Below, in pieces: positions 1-5,511 of a stretch of DNA of 5,511 nucleotides (position 1 is the first letter of the stretch; each line of letters starts with the position of its first letter). The notes below the pieces were generated by a model, which searched no databases, was not told the origin of the DNA, and saw nothing but the letters and a program-made list of their open reading frames with translations. This stretch comes from Lysobacterales bacterium CG_4_10_14_3_um_filter_64_11 (GTDB taxonomy: Bacteria; Pseudomonadota; Gammaproteobacteria; Xanthomonadales; Xanthomonadaceae). The stretch is from assembly GCA_002782905.1 (NCBI GenBank), contig PFJA01000121.1, positions 1-5,511 of the forward strand, in the 5' to 3' direction. The position numbers and the translations under genes were made by a program.

Positions 1-615
1 GAGCAGGCTGCGCATTGCGGCGTCCGGTGCACGATCCGCCGCGATGCTGAACACCAGCGTCGAATCGATCACCGCCATCACCAAGCGCAGCGACGACTGG
101 CCCAACGTAAGGTGCCAGTAGCGGTGACCATCGATGTTCGCTTGCGCCAGGCTCTGCCCGGCCCGTTGCTCGATGCGCGTGACGCTCTGCGCAAAGGCCT
201 GCGGTTGATCCAGTTCCATCCGCACCACCGGCGACAGGCCGATACCATACAGCACATTGCGGCCACCCAGGCGCAAACCGAGCAGGGCATGAATCTGCTC
301 CAGATCCTTGCCGGCAAACTCGGATTCGAAGGCGGCGATCAGCCGCGCGAACCTGCCATCGGTTTCGCCGGCGAGCAGGGCAGCTTTCACCGGTTCGCCC
401 AGCATTGCCAGCACCTCGCTGCTCAAGCCGTACTGGCGCAGCATGGCGCGCGCCTGATCGGCCGACAGGGCTTTGCTGGCGGCAAGCACGTACGGCGTGT
501 CGGCCGGGACATGGGCGAGCGGGTTGCCGGTCGCATCCGGACGACCGTGGTAGTACCACCACACAGCGGCTCCCAGGGCGATCAGCAGTATCACGGCGGC
601 AATGGACTTGCGCAT
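1..615 (-). CDS. Membrane-anchored protein of unknown function (C-terminus beyond left edge)
   Basis: An open frame of 205 codons reads leftwards and leaves the window without a stop, so only the N-terminal part is visible. Residues 4-22 form a hydrophobic segment (IAAVILLIALGAAVWWYY) after a basic MRK start. This suggests a single N-terminal membrane anchor or uncleaved signal, with the rest exported. A short 'VPADTPYVLA' stretch at residues 36-45 resembles the start of hypothetical exported proteins in Xanthomonadales, but this is memory only. No catalytic motif, lipobox or cysteine is visible. I chose the ATG at 615 because an AGG (625-627) lies 9 bases upstream. The in-frame ATG at 624 directly abuts that AGG and would add MID. 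The gene follows hemY by 36 bases on the same strand with no terminator, so it is probably co-transcribed with hemDXY. That does not prove a haem-related role. Confidence is high that it codes and low on function. Confidence 0.8.
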   Translation of the reverse strand, partial: MRKSIAAVILLIALGAAVWWYYHGRPDATGNPLAHVPADTPYVLAASKALSADQARAMLRQYGLSSEVLAMLGEPVKAALLAGETDGRFARLIAAFESEFAGKDLEQIHALLGLRLGGRNVLYGIGLSPVVRMELDQPQAFAQSVTRIEQRAGQSLAQANIDGHRYWHLTLGQSSLRLVMAVIDSTLVFSIAADRAPDAAMRSLL

Positions 616-651
616 ATCGATCATCCTGTACGACGCGGAACGGACCAGCAC

Positions 652-1905
652 TTAGCTGCGCAAGCGTGGCATGCCGTGTGCGTTGCGATCTTCCGGCACC
701 GCCTCATCCTGAATCTGCTGGCGCAGGCTGCGGCCGGTCAAGGCGACGGCACGTTTGCCGCCACGCACCGCCAACGCATTGGCGAATGCTTGACGTGCGC
801 GCTTGTCATCGCTCTGGCTGGCAAAGCATTGCCCGAGCGACTCCCAAGCTTCGCTGCCGGCACCTTGCGCGATGGCGCGATGCGCATATTCTTCGGCTTC
901 GATCCAGCGCTCTTCGCTGCGGCAGATGCGGCTCAGCGCCAGCAGCAGGTCAGGGCTGGATGAATGTGCGCTCAGCCATGCTTCGGCGCTCGCCAACCGC
1001 GAGCCGCTGCGCGGCCGCGGCAGTTCGCCGTACAGCGCCGCCAGCGGATCGGACCACGTGCGCTTGAGCGCGTGCTCGATGGCTTGTGCGGCCTGCTCCT
1101 CCATGCCCAGATTCATGGCCCGGCGCGCGTAGCTGGCAACGACATCAGCCTCGTCGCGCAGCGCACCGGGAAGGTTTCGCCACAGCGTATCCAGGGCGCC
1201 GGCATCCGCCGATTGGCGCAGGGCAAGCACGTGCATTTCCCGTTCAAACGCGGATGCCGCGGTATCGGACAGCACCCGGCTACGGCGCACACTCGCCAGC
1301 AACGGCAGTGCATCGGCGGCCCGACCGCTGTCGGCCAGCGCCTGCGCGCGCAGCCAATGCACCGCTGGCGGCGGCGGCCGCACCGCCACGCCATCGAGCT
1401 GCGCCAGCGCCGCTGCTGGTTGCCTGGCCGCGAGCGCAAGGCGTGCGCGTTGCAGCGCTACCGCGCCGCGATCGGGCTGGTTTGCCGCCAGATCAAGCAG
1501 GTGTTCGGCGTCGGCATCATCGCCACGTGCGCGTGCGGCAGTGGCGGCGGCGAGCAGTGCCGGCAGACGCACACGCGATTCGTCGGCGGCTTTTTCCAGC
1601 AATTTTTGTGCGCGCAACCAGCGGCCCTCATGCAGCGCGAGCAAACCATCGCTCAGGCGCGCGCGCGCGCGACGCTGGCGATAGCGGGACCACACCCGAA
1701 ACGGGATGCGGATGATCGACACCAGCAGCCAGATCGCCAGCCCGGCAAGGACGAGGAAAAGCCCCGCAACCGGCACCGAGGTGCTGATGTCGTAACCGCG
1801 AAAGCGCACGATCACCAGCCCCGGGTCGCTGGCGATAACTTGCCACAGCAAGGCGCCAGCGAGCATCGACAACAACAACCAAAGTAGGGCGCGCAATAGT
1901 TTCAT
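652..1905 (-). CDS. hemY: HemY, inner-membrane TPR protein of the haem biosynthesis operon
   Basis: This encodes 417 residues, close to the usual HemY length of about 400. Residues 4-24 and 44-66 form two hydrophobic membrane segments. Between them lies 'DPGLVIVRFRGYDISTS' (27-43), the short periplasmic loop typical of the HemY N-terminal domain. A basic stretch follows (RVWSRYRQRRARAR, 70-83), consistent with a cytoplasmic flank. The rest is alanine- and leucine-rich helical repeats of TPR type, for example around 84-150 and again near the C-terminus. This is the proteobacterial HemY, not the Bacillus protoporphyrinogen oxidase of the same name. Its exact role is unsettled; the family is thought to help organise late tetrapyrrole enzymes at the membrane. 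The ATG at 1905 is supported by a GGGAG (1912-1916) 6 bases upstream, inside the end of hemX. The start overlaps the hemX stop as ATGA, indicating translational coupling. Confidence 0.93.
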   Translation of the reverse strand: MKLLRALLWLLLSMLAGALLWQVIASDPGLVIVRFRGYDISTSVPVAGLFLVLAGLAIWLLVSIIRIPFRVWSRYRQRRARARLSDGLLALHEGRWLRAQKLLEKAADESRVRLPALLAAATAARARGDDADAEHLLDLAANQPDRGAVALQRARLALAARQPAAALAQLDGVAVRPPPPAVHWLRAQALADSGRAADALPLLASVRRSRVLSDTAASAFEREMHVLALRQSADAGALDTLWRNLPGALRDEADVVASYARRAMNLGMEEQAAQAIEHALKRTWSDPLAALYGELPRPRSGSRLASAEAWLSAHSSSPDLLLALSRICRSEERWIEAEEYAHRAIAQGAGSEAWESLGQCFASQSDDKRARQAFANALAVRGGKRAVALTGRSLRQQIQDEAVPEDRNAHGMPRLRS

Positions 1906-2897
1906 GGCCGGCTCCCGCCATCAACGGTGCTGTCGCGCAGGGCACGCAACTGCTCCAGGGTGCTGCCAAGTACCGGCATATCCAGGCGCAATTGCAGATC
2001 ATGCAAGGCGTGCAGTTGGCTGATCTGCGCCTGCCGGGTAGCCGACTCGGGATACAGCCGTTGCAGTGTGGCGATAATGCGTGTGAGGGTGCCGCGAAAG
2101 CTGGTTTCGTCGCGCCGCTCAAGCGCCGCGCGCGCCAGTGCCAGTTCGAGATTCAGCGCCGTGCGCGCCAAGCCACGCTCATCGCTGGCCAGCAATTGTT
2201 GCGGGTCGCTGCGCCGTACCTGCACCAGTTGGCCGAGCAATGCGCGCCAACGTGGTTGCGGCACGGCACCAGCCCGATCGGCCACGGGTTCGGCGCCGAG
2301 CCTATCCAGTGCGGCTTCCAGCGTGTCCAGCGCGGACAATGCGAGGATGCGCGGGTCGTCCGGTGCGGTGCGCAGGGCGGCGAGTTCCTGCGCCATGGTT
2401 TGCCGCAGGCTGACGAAGCGGGGATTGGCGACGCCAGCGAAAATCGCTTGCGCCAGCACGTAGGCGCGCTCCGCGGCAGCGCGGTCATTGGCCAGTTCGA
2501 GGCGCTCGATCGCCATCGTCAGCAACAATTCGGCTTCATCCAGCCGCAGCGTCTGGGTGCTGTCGATTTCCGGGTCGGCGAGGCGATTGACGGCTTCTTC
2601 CAGCAGTGCGGCGCGCTCGGCGATGCCCAGCAGATCCTCGCGGATGATGCGCTGTGCCGAGGCGTTGGCGACGATGCGATCGCCCATTTGTCGCAGTTCG
2701 TTGCTCTGGCTTTGCACCTGCGCTTCGAGCGCGGCAATGCGCTGCGCGGTATCGTCCGCCGGCGGCGGCGCGAGCCACTGTTCGATGGTGGCATGCCAGT
2801 GCCACCAGGCCAGCGCGAGCATGGTCAGCAGCAGCACCAGCGACAGGGAAAAGGCGATGCGGCGGCTGCGCTTGCGGGGGGTGGGGGTTTCACTCAC
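1902..2897 (-). CDS. hemX: HemX-like membrane-anchored coiled-coil protein
   Basis: This encodes 331 residues from a GTG start. A basic N-terminus (PRKRSRR, 7-13) precedes one membrane segment at about 14-34. A heptad-like region rich in A, L, E and Q follows at about 50-105 (IAALEAQVQSQSNEL), predicted as coiled coil. The remainder is helical. This is the architecture of proteobacterial HemX, annotated as uroporphyrin-III C-methyltransferase-like, although members like this show none of the glycine-rich SAM-binding motifs of real SUMT enzymes. I see no sign of methyltransferase activity. The open frame extends upstream to 3107 but that part lies over hemD. The GTG at 2897 is the only reasonable start in the 32-base gap after the hemD stop; a TTG three codons upstream is the alternative. 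No clear Shine-Dalgarno sequence precedes it, so translation may depend on ribosomes leaving hemD. The protein is somewhat shorter than the roughly 390-residue E. coli protein. Confidence 0.88.
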   Translation of the reverse strand: MSETPTPRKRSRRIAFSLSLVLLLTMLALAWWHWHATIEQWLAPPPADDTAQRIAALEAQVQSQSNELRQMGDRIVANASAQRIIREDLLGIAERAALLEEAVNRLADPEIDSTQTLRLDEAELLLTMAIERLELANDRAAAERAYVLAQAIFAGVANPRFVSLRQTMAQELAALRTAPDDPRILALSALDTLEAALDRLGAEPVADRAGAVPQPRWRALLGQLVQVRRSDPQQLLASDERGLARTALNLELALARAALERRDETSFRGTLTRIIATLQRLYPESATRQAQISQLHALHDLQLRLDMPVLGSTLEQLRALRDSTVDGGSRP

Positions 2898-2929
2898 GGC
2901 GATCAATTTCTGGCGGGATGATGCCCATG

Positions 2930-3721
2930 CTACCGGAACCGTGATTCGCGGTGAAACTCGGCCAGCGCGGCGAGCATCGCCGACGGCCTCGCGCTGGCGG
3001 CGACAATCAGGTTTGCAAACCCTTGTGCGCGCGCCTGCTGGCCCAGACGCTCGCTGGCAACCACGGCCAGCGCTTGCGCGAGCGCGTTGCGCACAGGCGC
3101 CGGGCATTGCTGCGCGAACGCATGCAGGGCTTCGCCGCTGCTCGCCAGCAGCGCCAGCGGCGTGGCCAGTTGCGCCAGCTTGCGCCAGGTTGCGGCGCGG
3201 ATCGGGTGCGGCACGCGCTCGTAGACCTCGGCGACATGCAGGTGGCGGGCGCGTTGCGCCAACTGCGCGGCGAGCACGCCACGGCCGCCGGGGGCAGTGA
3301 TCAGGCCGACGCTCAGGCGGGCAATTTGCTGCAACGGCGGCAGTGCGAGCAGGCCTTCGCTGGTCATTTGCGTGCGCGGGTAGATGGCGACAATGCCGTG
3401 CCGGGCCAGCGCTGCGGCGGTGCCGGCGCCGACCGCCAGCGCCCGCTGCGTGGCGGCCAGCGCCAACGGCTGCTGCATACTGGCGAAGCGCACCGCTGCC
3501 GGACTGCTGAACACCACCCGGTCGGCATTCAAGGCTCGGGCCAGGGCATCGCCCGCCCGCAGTGGCCTGAGTGCGAGCGGCGAGCAGGCAATCACCCGTG
3601 CGCCGCGGCGGGCGGCAGCGCGGCGCACGGGGGCATGCTCGCCACTGGGGCGCAGCGAGAGAATCGTCCAGCCGTTCAGCTCGGCTGTTGATGGCTGGTT
3701 GGGGAGCATTGCTGCGATCAT
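2930..3721 (-). CDS. hemD: Uroporphyrinogen-III synthase
   Basis: This encodes 263 residues, within the usual 240-270 range for HemD. The enzyme cyclises hydroxymethylbilane while inverting ring D, giving uroporphyrinogen III, the branch point to haem, sirohaem and cobalamin. It is a two-domain cytosolic protein with few invariant residues, so recognition rests on a pattern: WTILSLRPSGEHA (18-30, first strand and loop), VVFSSPAAVRF (69-79), AVGAGTAAAL (96-105), SEGLLALP (121-128), GLITAPGGRG (139-148), AEVYERV (164-170), LASSGEALHAF (192-202) and VASERLGQQARAQGF (221-235). The AVGAGTA, SEGLL, GGRG, VYERV and SSGEA-type blocks are the standard HemD landmarks. I chose the ATG at 3721 because a GAGAG (3729-3733) lies 7 bases upstream; an in-frame ATG at 3709 is possible but has no ribosome site. 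The frame stays open to 4099, but that part is antisense to the hyfB-like gene. It is the first gene of the minus-strand unit, with no hemC before it. Confidence 0.93.
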   Translation of the reverse strand: MIAAMLPNQPSTAELNGWTILSLRPSGEHAPVRRAAARRGARVIACSPLALRPLRAGDALARALNADRVVFSSPAAVRFASMQQPLALAATQRALAVGAGTAAALARHGIVAIYPRTQMTSEGLLALPPLQQIARLSVGLITAPGGRGVLAAQLAQRARHLHVAEVYERVPHPIRAATWRKLAQLATPLALLASSGEALHAFAQQCPAPVRNALAQALAVVASERLGQQARAQGFANLIVAASARPSAMLAALAEFHRESRFR

Positions 3722-3948
3722 CGCCCTACTCTCGCACAAGTCGGGTCGCCCGCGTTGCCGGCGATCGCTGGCTTCACGACGGCCGGATGCCGCATAATGC
3801 ATGACCAACCTCGACCGCTGATGAGTATCGCCTTGAACCTGTTTTGCGTTGCAGCCGCTTGGCAGTCCGAGATGCCGATTGCGGGTTGGCGCCTGCAAGG
3901 CCGCGATGCGCGATATCACCGCATGAACGCTGCCGCCAGGAATACGCA
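3722..3948. promoter_or_regulatory. Divergent intergenic region between hemD and the hyfB-like gene
   Basis: This 227-base stretch separates the hemD start (leftward) from the hyfB-like start (rightward), so by position it should carry promoters for both. I see no convincing complete sigma-70 promoter. The best fragment is CATAAT at 3793-3798 on the plus strand, five of six matches to the -10 consensus. No acceptable -35 lies 15-19 bases upstream; the nearest, TTCACG at 3773, is only 14 bases away. The CATAAT sits inside a small perfect inverted repeat, GCATAATGC (3792-3800). A short plus-strand frame fills the right half (described separately). Boundaries are certain; promoter activity is inferred only from the divergent layout. 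Confidence 0.5.
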
Positions 3949-3952
3949 ATGA
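3821..3952 (+). CDS. Possible small upstream ORF overlapping the hyfB-like start
   Basis: This 43-codon frame begins MSIALNLFCVAAAW and ends with TGA at 3950-3952. The stop overlaps the ATG of the hyfB-like gene (3949-3951) in an ATGA arrangement. The first part is mildly hydrophobic; the second half is basic (GWRLQGRDARYHR). Starts further upstream at 3797 or 3755 are also in frame. No Shine-Dalgarno sequence precedes any of them, whereas the hyfB-like gene has its own good site, so the overlap may be accidental. I recognise no family. If real it would be a leader peptide or small membrane protein coupled to hyfB translation. Confidence 0.17.
   Translation: MSIALNLFCVAAAWQSEMPIAGWRLQGRDARYHRMNAAARNTQ
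3938..3942 (+). promoter_or_regulatory. Ribosome binding site of the hyfB-like gene
   Basis: AGGAA lies 6 bases before the ATG at 3949. It is the site that fixes this start. The plus-strand frame has no other well-placed start nearby, and the encoded protein begins with a plausible first membrane segment shortly after. Confidence 0.7.
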
Positions 3953-5511
3953 CTGGTGCGGTGGGCGCGTGGCAGGCGATCGACTGGCTGTTGGCGCTGG
4001 TCGGCCTGTGGTTGTTGATCGGTGTTGCCGGTTTGCTGGCGTTGCGCCGCTTCGACTTCGTGGCGCGTGTGTTGTTTCCGCTGGGCGGGGTGGTGGCACT
4101 GTTGGTCGCGGTGGTTGCGCTGGCCGCGATCAATGCGCCGGCACAATCGCTGGTGATGGCAATCGGCCTGCCCAGTTTGCCGTTTCATTTTCGCCTCGAT
4201 GCGCTGGCGGCATTTTTTCTGGTGGTCATCGGCGTCACCACCGCTGGGGTGTCGGTGTTTGCTGCCGGCTATTTCCGGCAGGGTGAAGGCACGCCACCGG
4301 GGCTGCTGTGCCTGGAGTACCACCTGTTTGTCGCCAGCATGGTGCTGGTGGTGCTCGCCGACGATGCTTACGCGTTCATGGTGATGTGGGAAACCATGGC
4401 GTTGTCGTCGTTCTTTCTGGTGACCGCCAATCACCGCATCCCGGAAATCCGCAGTGCCGGTTATCTGTATTTGTTGATTGCCCACGTCGGTGCCATCGGC
4501 ATCTTGTTGTGCTTTGGCGTGCTGCAAGCCAATACCGGCGATTACACGTTCGCCAACATGCGCCTGCAAGAACTGACACCGTTCGCCAGTTCGCTGGCGG
4601 TGTTGCTGGCGTTGTTCGGCTTTGGCGCCAAGGCGGGTCTGGTGCCGCTGCATGTATGGCTGCCCGAAGCGCATCCGGCCGCCCCCTCGCCGGTGTCGGC
4701 GCTGATGAGCGCGGTGATGCTGAAGACCGCCGTGTACGGATTTTTGCGGGTGTCGCTGGACCTGCTGCATACCCCGATCTGGTGGTGGGGTGTACTGCTG
4801 CTGCTGATCGGCTTGTTGACCGCCTTGTTCGGTGTGGTGTTTGCCGCGGTACAAACCGACATGAAACGCCTGCTCGCGTATTCGTCGATCGAAAACATTG
4901 GCCTGCTGTTTGCCGGTATCGGCCTGACCCTGCTGTTTTCCGCATACGACATGAAGCCGATGGCGGCACTGGCGTTGACCGCCGTGCTCTATCACGTGGC
5001 CAGCCATGCCATGTTCAAGAGCCTGCTGTTTGTGGCTACCGGCTCGGTGATGCATGCCACCGCCGAACGTAGCCTGGGCAAACTCGGCGGCCTGATCCGG
5101 TTCATGCCGTGGGTCGCCTGGTTGAGCCTGTTGGCGGTACTGGCCAGCGCTGGGTTGCCACCGTTCGGTGGCTTCGTGTCGGAGTGGTTGTTGTTGCAAG
5201 GTTTCCTGTTTACGCCGCAATTGCCCAGTTCGATCCTGCAGATGCTGGTGCCAACCATGGCGGCCTTGATCGCGCTGATCTCGGCGTTGTCGGGCTACAC
5301 CATGGTCAAGTTCTTCGGTGTGGTGTTTCTCGGCCAGCCACGCGAGCGCAAGTTGCACGATGCCCACCCGGCCGGTTGGTGGGAGCGTGCAGGCATGCTG
5401 TGGCTGGGCCTGGGCTGCATTGCACTGGGCCTGCTGCCGGTGCAGGTGATCGGCTACATCGATGCAGTCACCCAGCAACTGGTCGCTGCCGGCATCGGTG
5501 CCAGCGTCGCC
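3949..5511 (+). CDS. hyfB: HyfB/HycC-like proton-translocating membrane subunit (hydrogenase-4 component B), C-terminus beyond right edge
   Basis: The first 521 residues are present; HyfB proteins run about 610-670, so the last part lies beyond the window. It is almost wholly hydrophobic, with many membrane helices (first at about 12-33, 40-62, 83-108 and 121-146), and belongs to the antiporter-like family of NuoL/M/N, MrpA/D and HycC/HyfB. The ion-path residues are present: Glu148 in WETMALSSFFL (helix 5), Lys228 in FGAKAGLVPLHVWLPEAHP (helix 7), His235, Lys259 in MLKTAVYGFLR (helix 8), Glu412 in GFVSEWLLL (helix 12). HyfB-type signatures include AYSSIENIG (309-317, Glu315), SHAMFKSLLFVATGSVMHAT (352-371, His353, Lys357), LGKLGGL and SAGLPPFGGFVSEW. 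The LGGL-plus-FVSEW pattern favours HyfB/HycC over NuoL or MrpA. It would move protons or sodium through the inner membrane as part of a complex with HyfC/D/E/F/G/I-like partners, expected to the right. It is transcribed away from hemD. Family call is firm; membership of an active hydrogenase is not shown. Confidence 0.9.
   Translation, partial: MTGAVGAWQAIDWLLALVGLWLLIGVAGLLALRRFDFVARVLFPLGGVVALLVAVVALAAINAPAQSLVMAIGLPSLPFHFRLDALAAFFLVVIGVTTAGVSVFAAGYFRQGEGTPPGLLCLEYHLFVASMVLVVLADDAYAFMVMWETMALSSFFLVTANHRIPEIRSAGYLYLLIAHVGAIGILLCFGVLQANTGDYTFANMRLQELTPFASSLAVLLALFGFGAKAGLVPLHVWLPEAHPAAPSPVSALMSAVMLKTAVYGFLRVSLDLLHTPIWWWGVLLLLIGLLTALFGVVFAAVQTDMKRLLAYSSIENIGLLFAGIGLTLLFSAYDMKPMAALALTAVLYHVASHAMFKSLLFVATGSVMHATAERSLGKLGGLIRFMPWVAWLSLLAVLASAGLPPFGGFVSEWLLLQGFLFTPQLPSSILQMLVPTMAALIALISALSGYTMVKFFGVVFLGQPRERKLHDAHPAGWWERAGMLWLGLGCIALGLLPVQVIGYIDAVTQQLVAAGIGASVA

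Noticed and set aside
112..963. A 283-codon plus-strand frame across the left-edge gene and the end of hemY
   Set aside because: It crosses a gene junction and is antisense to two well-supported reading frames. Its composition (Q, H, R and A rich) is that of a shadow frame.
1657..1671. Alternating GC run of 15 bases
   Set aside because: It lies inside hemY and encodes the Arg/Ala-rich basic stretch after the second membrane segment. Codon choice explains it without a structural role.
964..1887. A 307-codon plus-strand frame antisense to hemY
   Set aside because: Entirely opposite the motif-supported hemY gene, with an Arg/Gln/His-rich product and no ribosome site. It is a GC-rich shadow.
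1992..2921. A 309-codon plus-strand frame antisense to hemX
   Set aside because: Low-complexity Q/G/R/A product opposite the hemX frame, whose membrane segment and coiled coil are coherent.
2898..3107. N-terminal extension of the hemX frame by 70 codons
   Set aside because: The extension overlaps the last 178 bases of hemD and encodes an Arg/Ala/Cys-rich stretch with no HemX character. The GTG at 2897 starts just before the basic and membrane segment.
3861..3875. Possible sigma-54 promoter (GG ... GC) before the hyfB-like gene
   Set aside because: Sigma-54 control is known for hyc/hyf operons, so I looked for it. The best match has 11 bases between GG and GC instead of the required 10, and the flanks do not fit TGGCAC/TTGCW.
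3722..4099. Upstream extension of hemD into the hyfB-like gene
   Set aside because: The added residues are Pro/Thr/Arg-rich, lie antisense to the hyfB-like gene, and precede a good start with a ribosome site at 3721.
3916..5478. A 520-codon minus-strand open frame antisense to the hyfB-like gene
   Set aside because: Its product is rich in His, Gln and Arg with no hydrophobic core or motif, as expected for the complement of a membrane protein with GC-rich third positions. The plus strand carries clear family motifs throughout.

Overview
The window looks like chromosomal DNA from a GC-rich gammaproteobacterium. The best guess is the order Xanthomonadales (Lysobacterales). The HemD protein has the 'SLRPxGEHA', 'VVFSSPAAVR', 'SEGLLALP' and 'GLITAPGGRG' wording I associate with HemD of that order. 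The hemD-hemX-hemY set is also not preceded by hemC, whereas Escherichia and Pseudomonas carry hemCDXY-type clusters. This placement comes from remembered family features, not from a search.

Layout. The left two thirds (bases 1 to about 3721) is a tightly packed minus-strand gene series, read right to left: hemD (uroporphyrinogen-III synthase), hemX (membrane-anchored coiled-coil protein), hemY (membrane TPR protein) and an unrecognised membrane-anchored protein that runs off the left edge. hemX and hemY overlap by ATGA, and the other gaps are only about 30-40 bases. I see no terminator between the genes, so the four are probably one transcription unit.

The right third (3949 to the end) is one plus-strand gene that runs off the right edge. 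It encodes the first 521 residues of an antiporter-like proton-pumping subunit of the HyfB/HycC type (hydrogenase-4 / formate hydrogenlyase membrane arm, related to NuoL/M/N of complex I). All the expected buried charged residues are present. A 227-base divergent intergenic region (3722-3948) separates the two units and must hold both promoters, unless the hyfB-side gene is transcribed from elsewhere. It also holds a short open frame whose stop overlaps the hyfB start by ATGA.

Functional picture. The hem genes serve tetrapyrrole synthesis: HemD closes and inverts the hydroxymethylbilane ring, and HemX and HemY are membrane partners implicated in haem pathway organisation. The hyfB-like gene is probably the first gene of a cluster for a membrane-bound, ion-translocating complex related to group 4 hydrogenases. 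Whether that complex is a true hydrogenase, or a hydrogenase-related complex without a NiFe site, depends on genes to the right of the window. No RNA genes, insertion sequences, CRISPR arrays or large repeats were seen.
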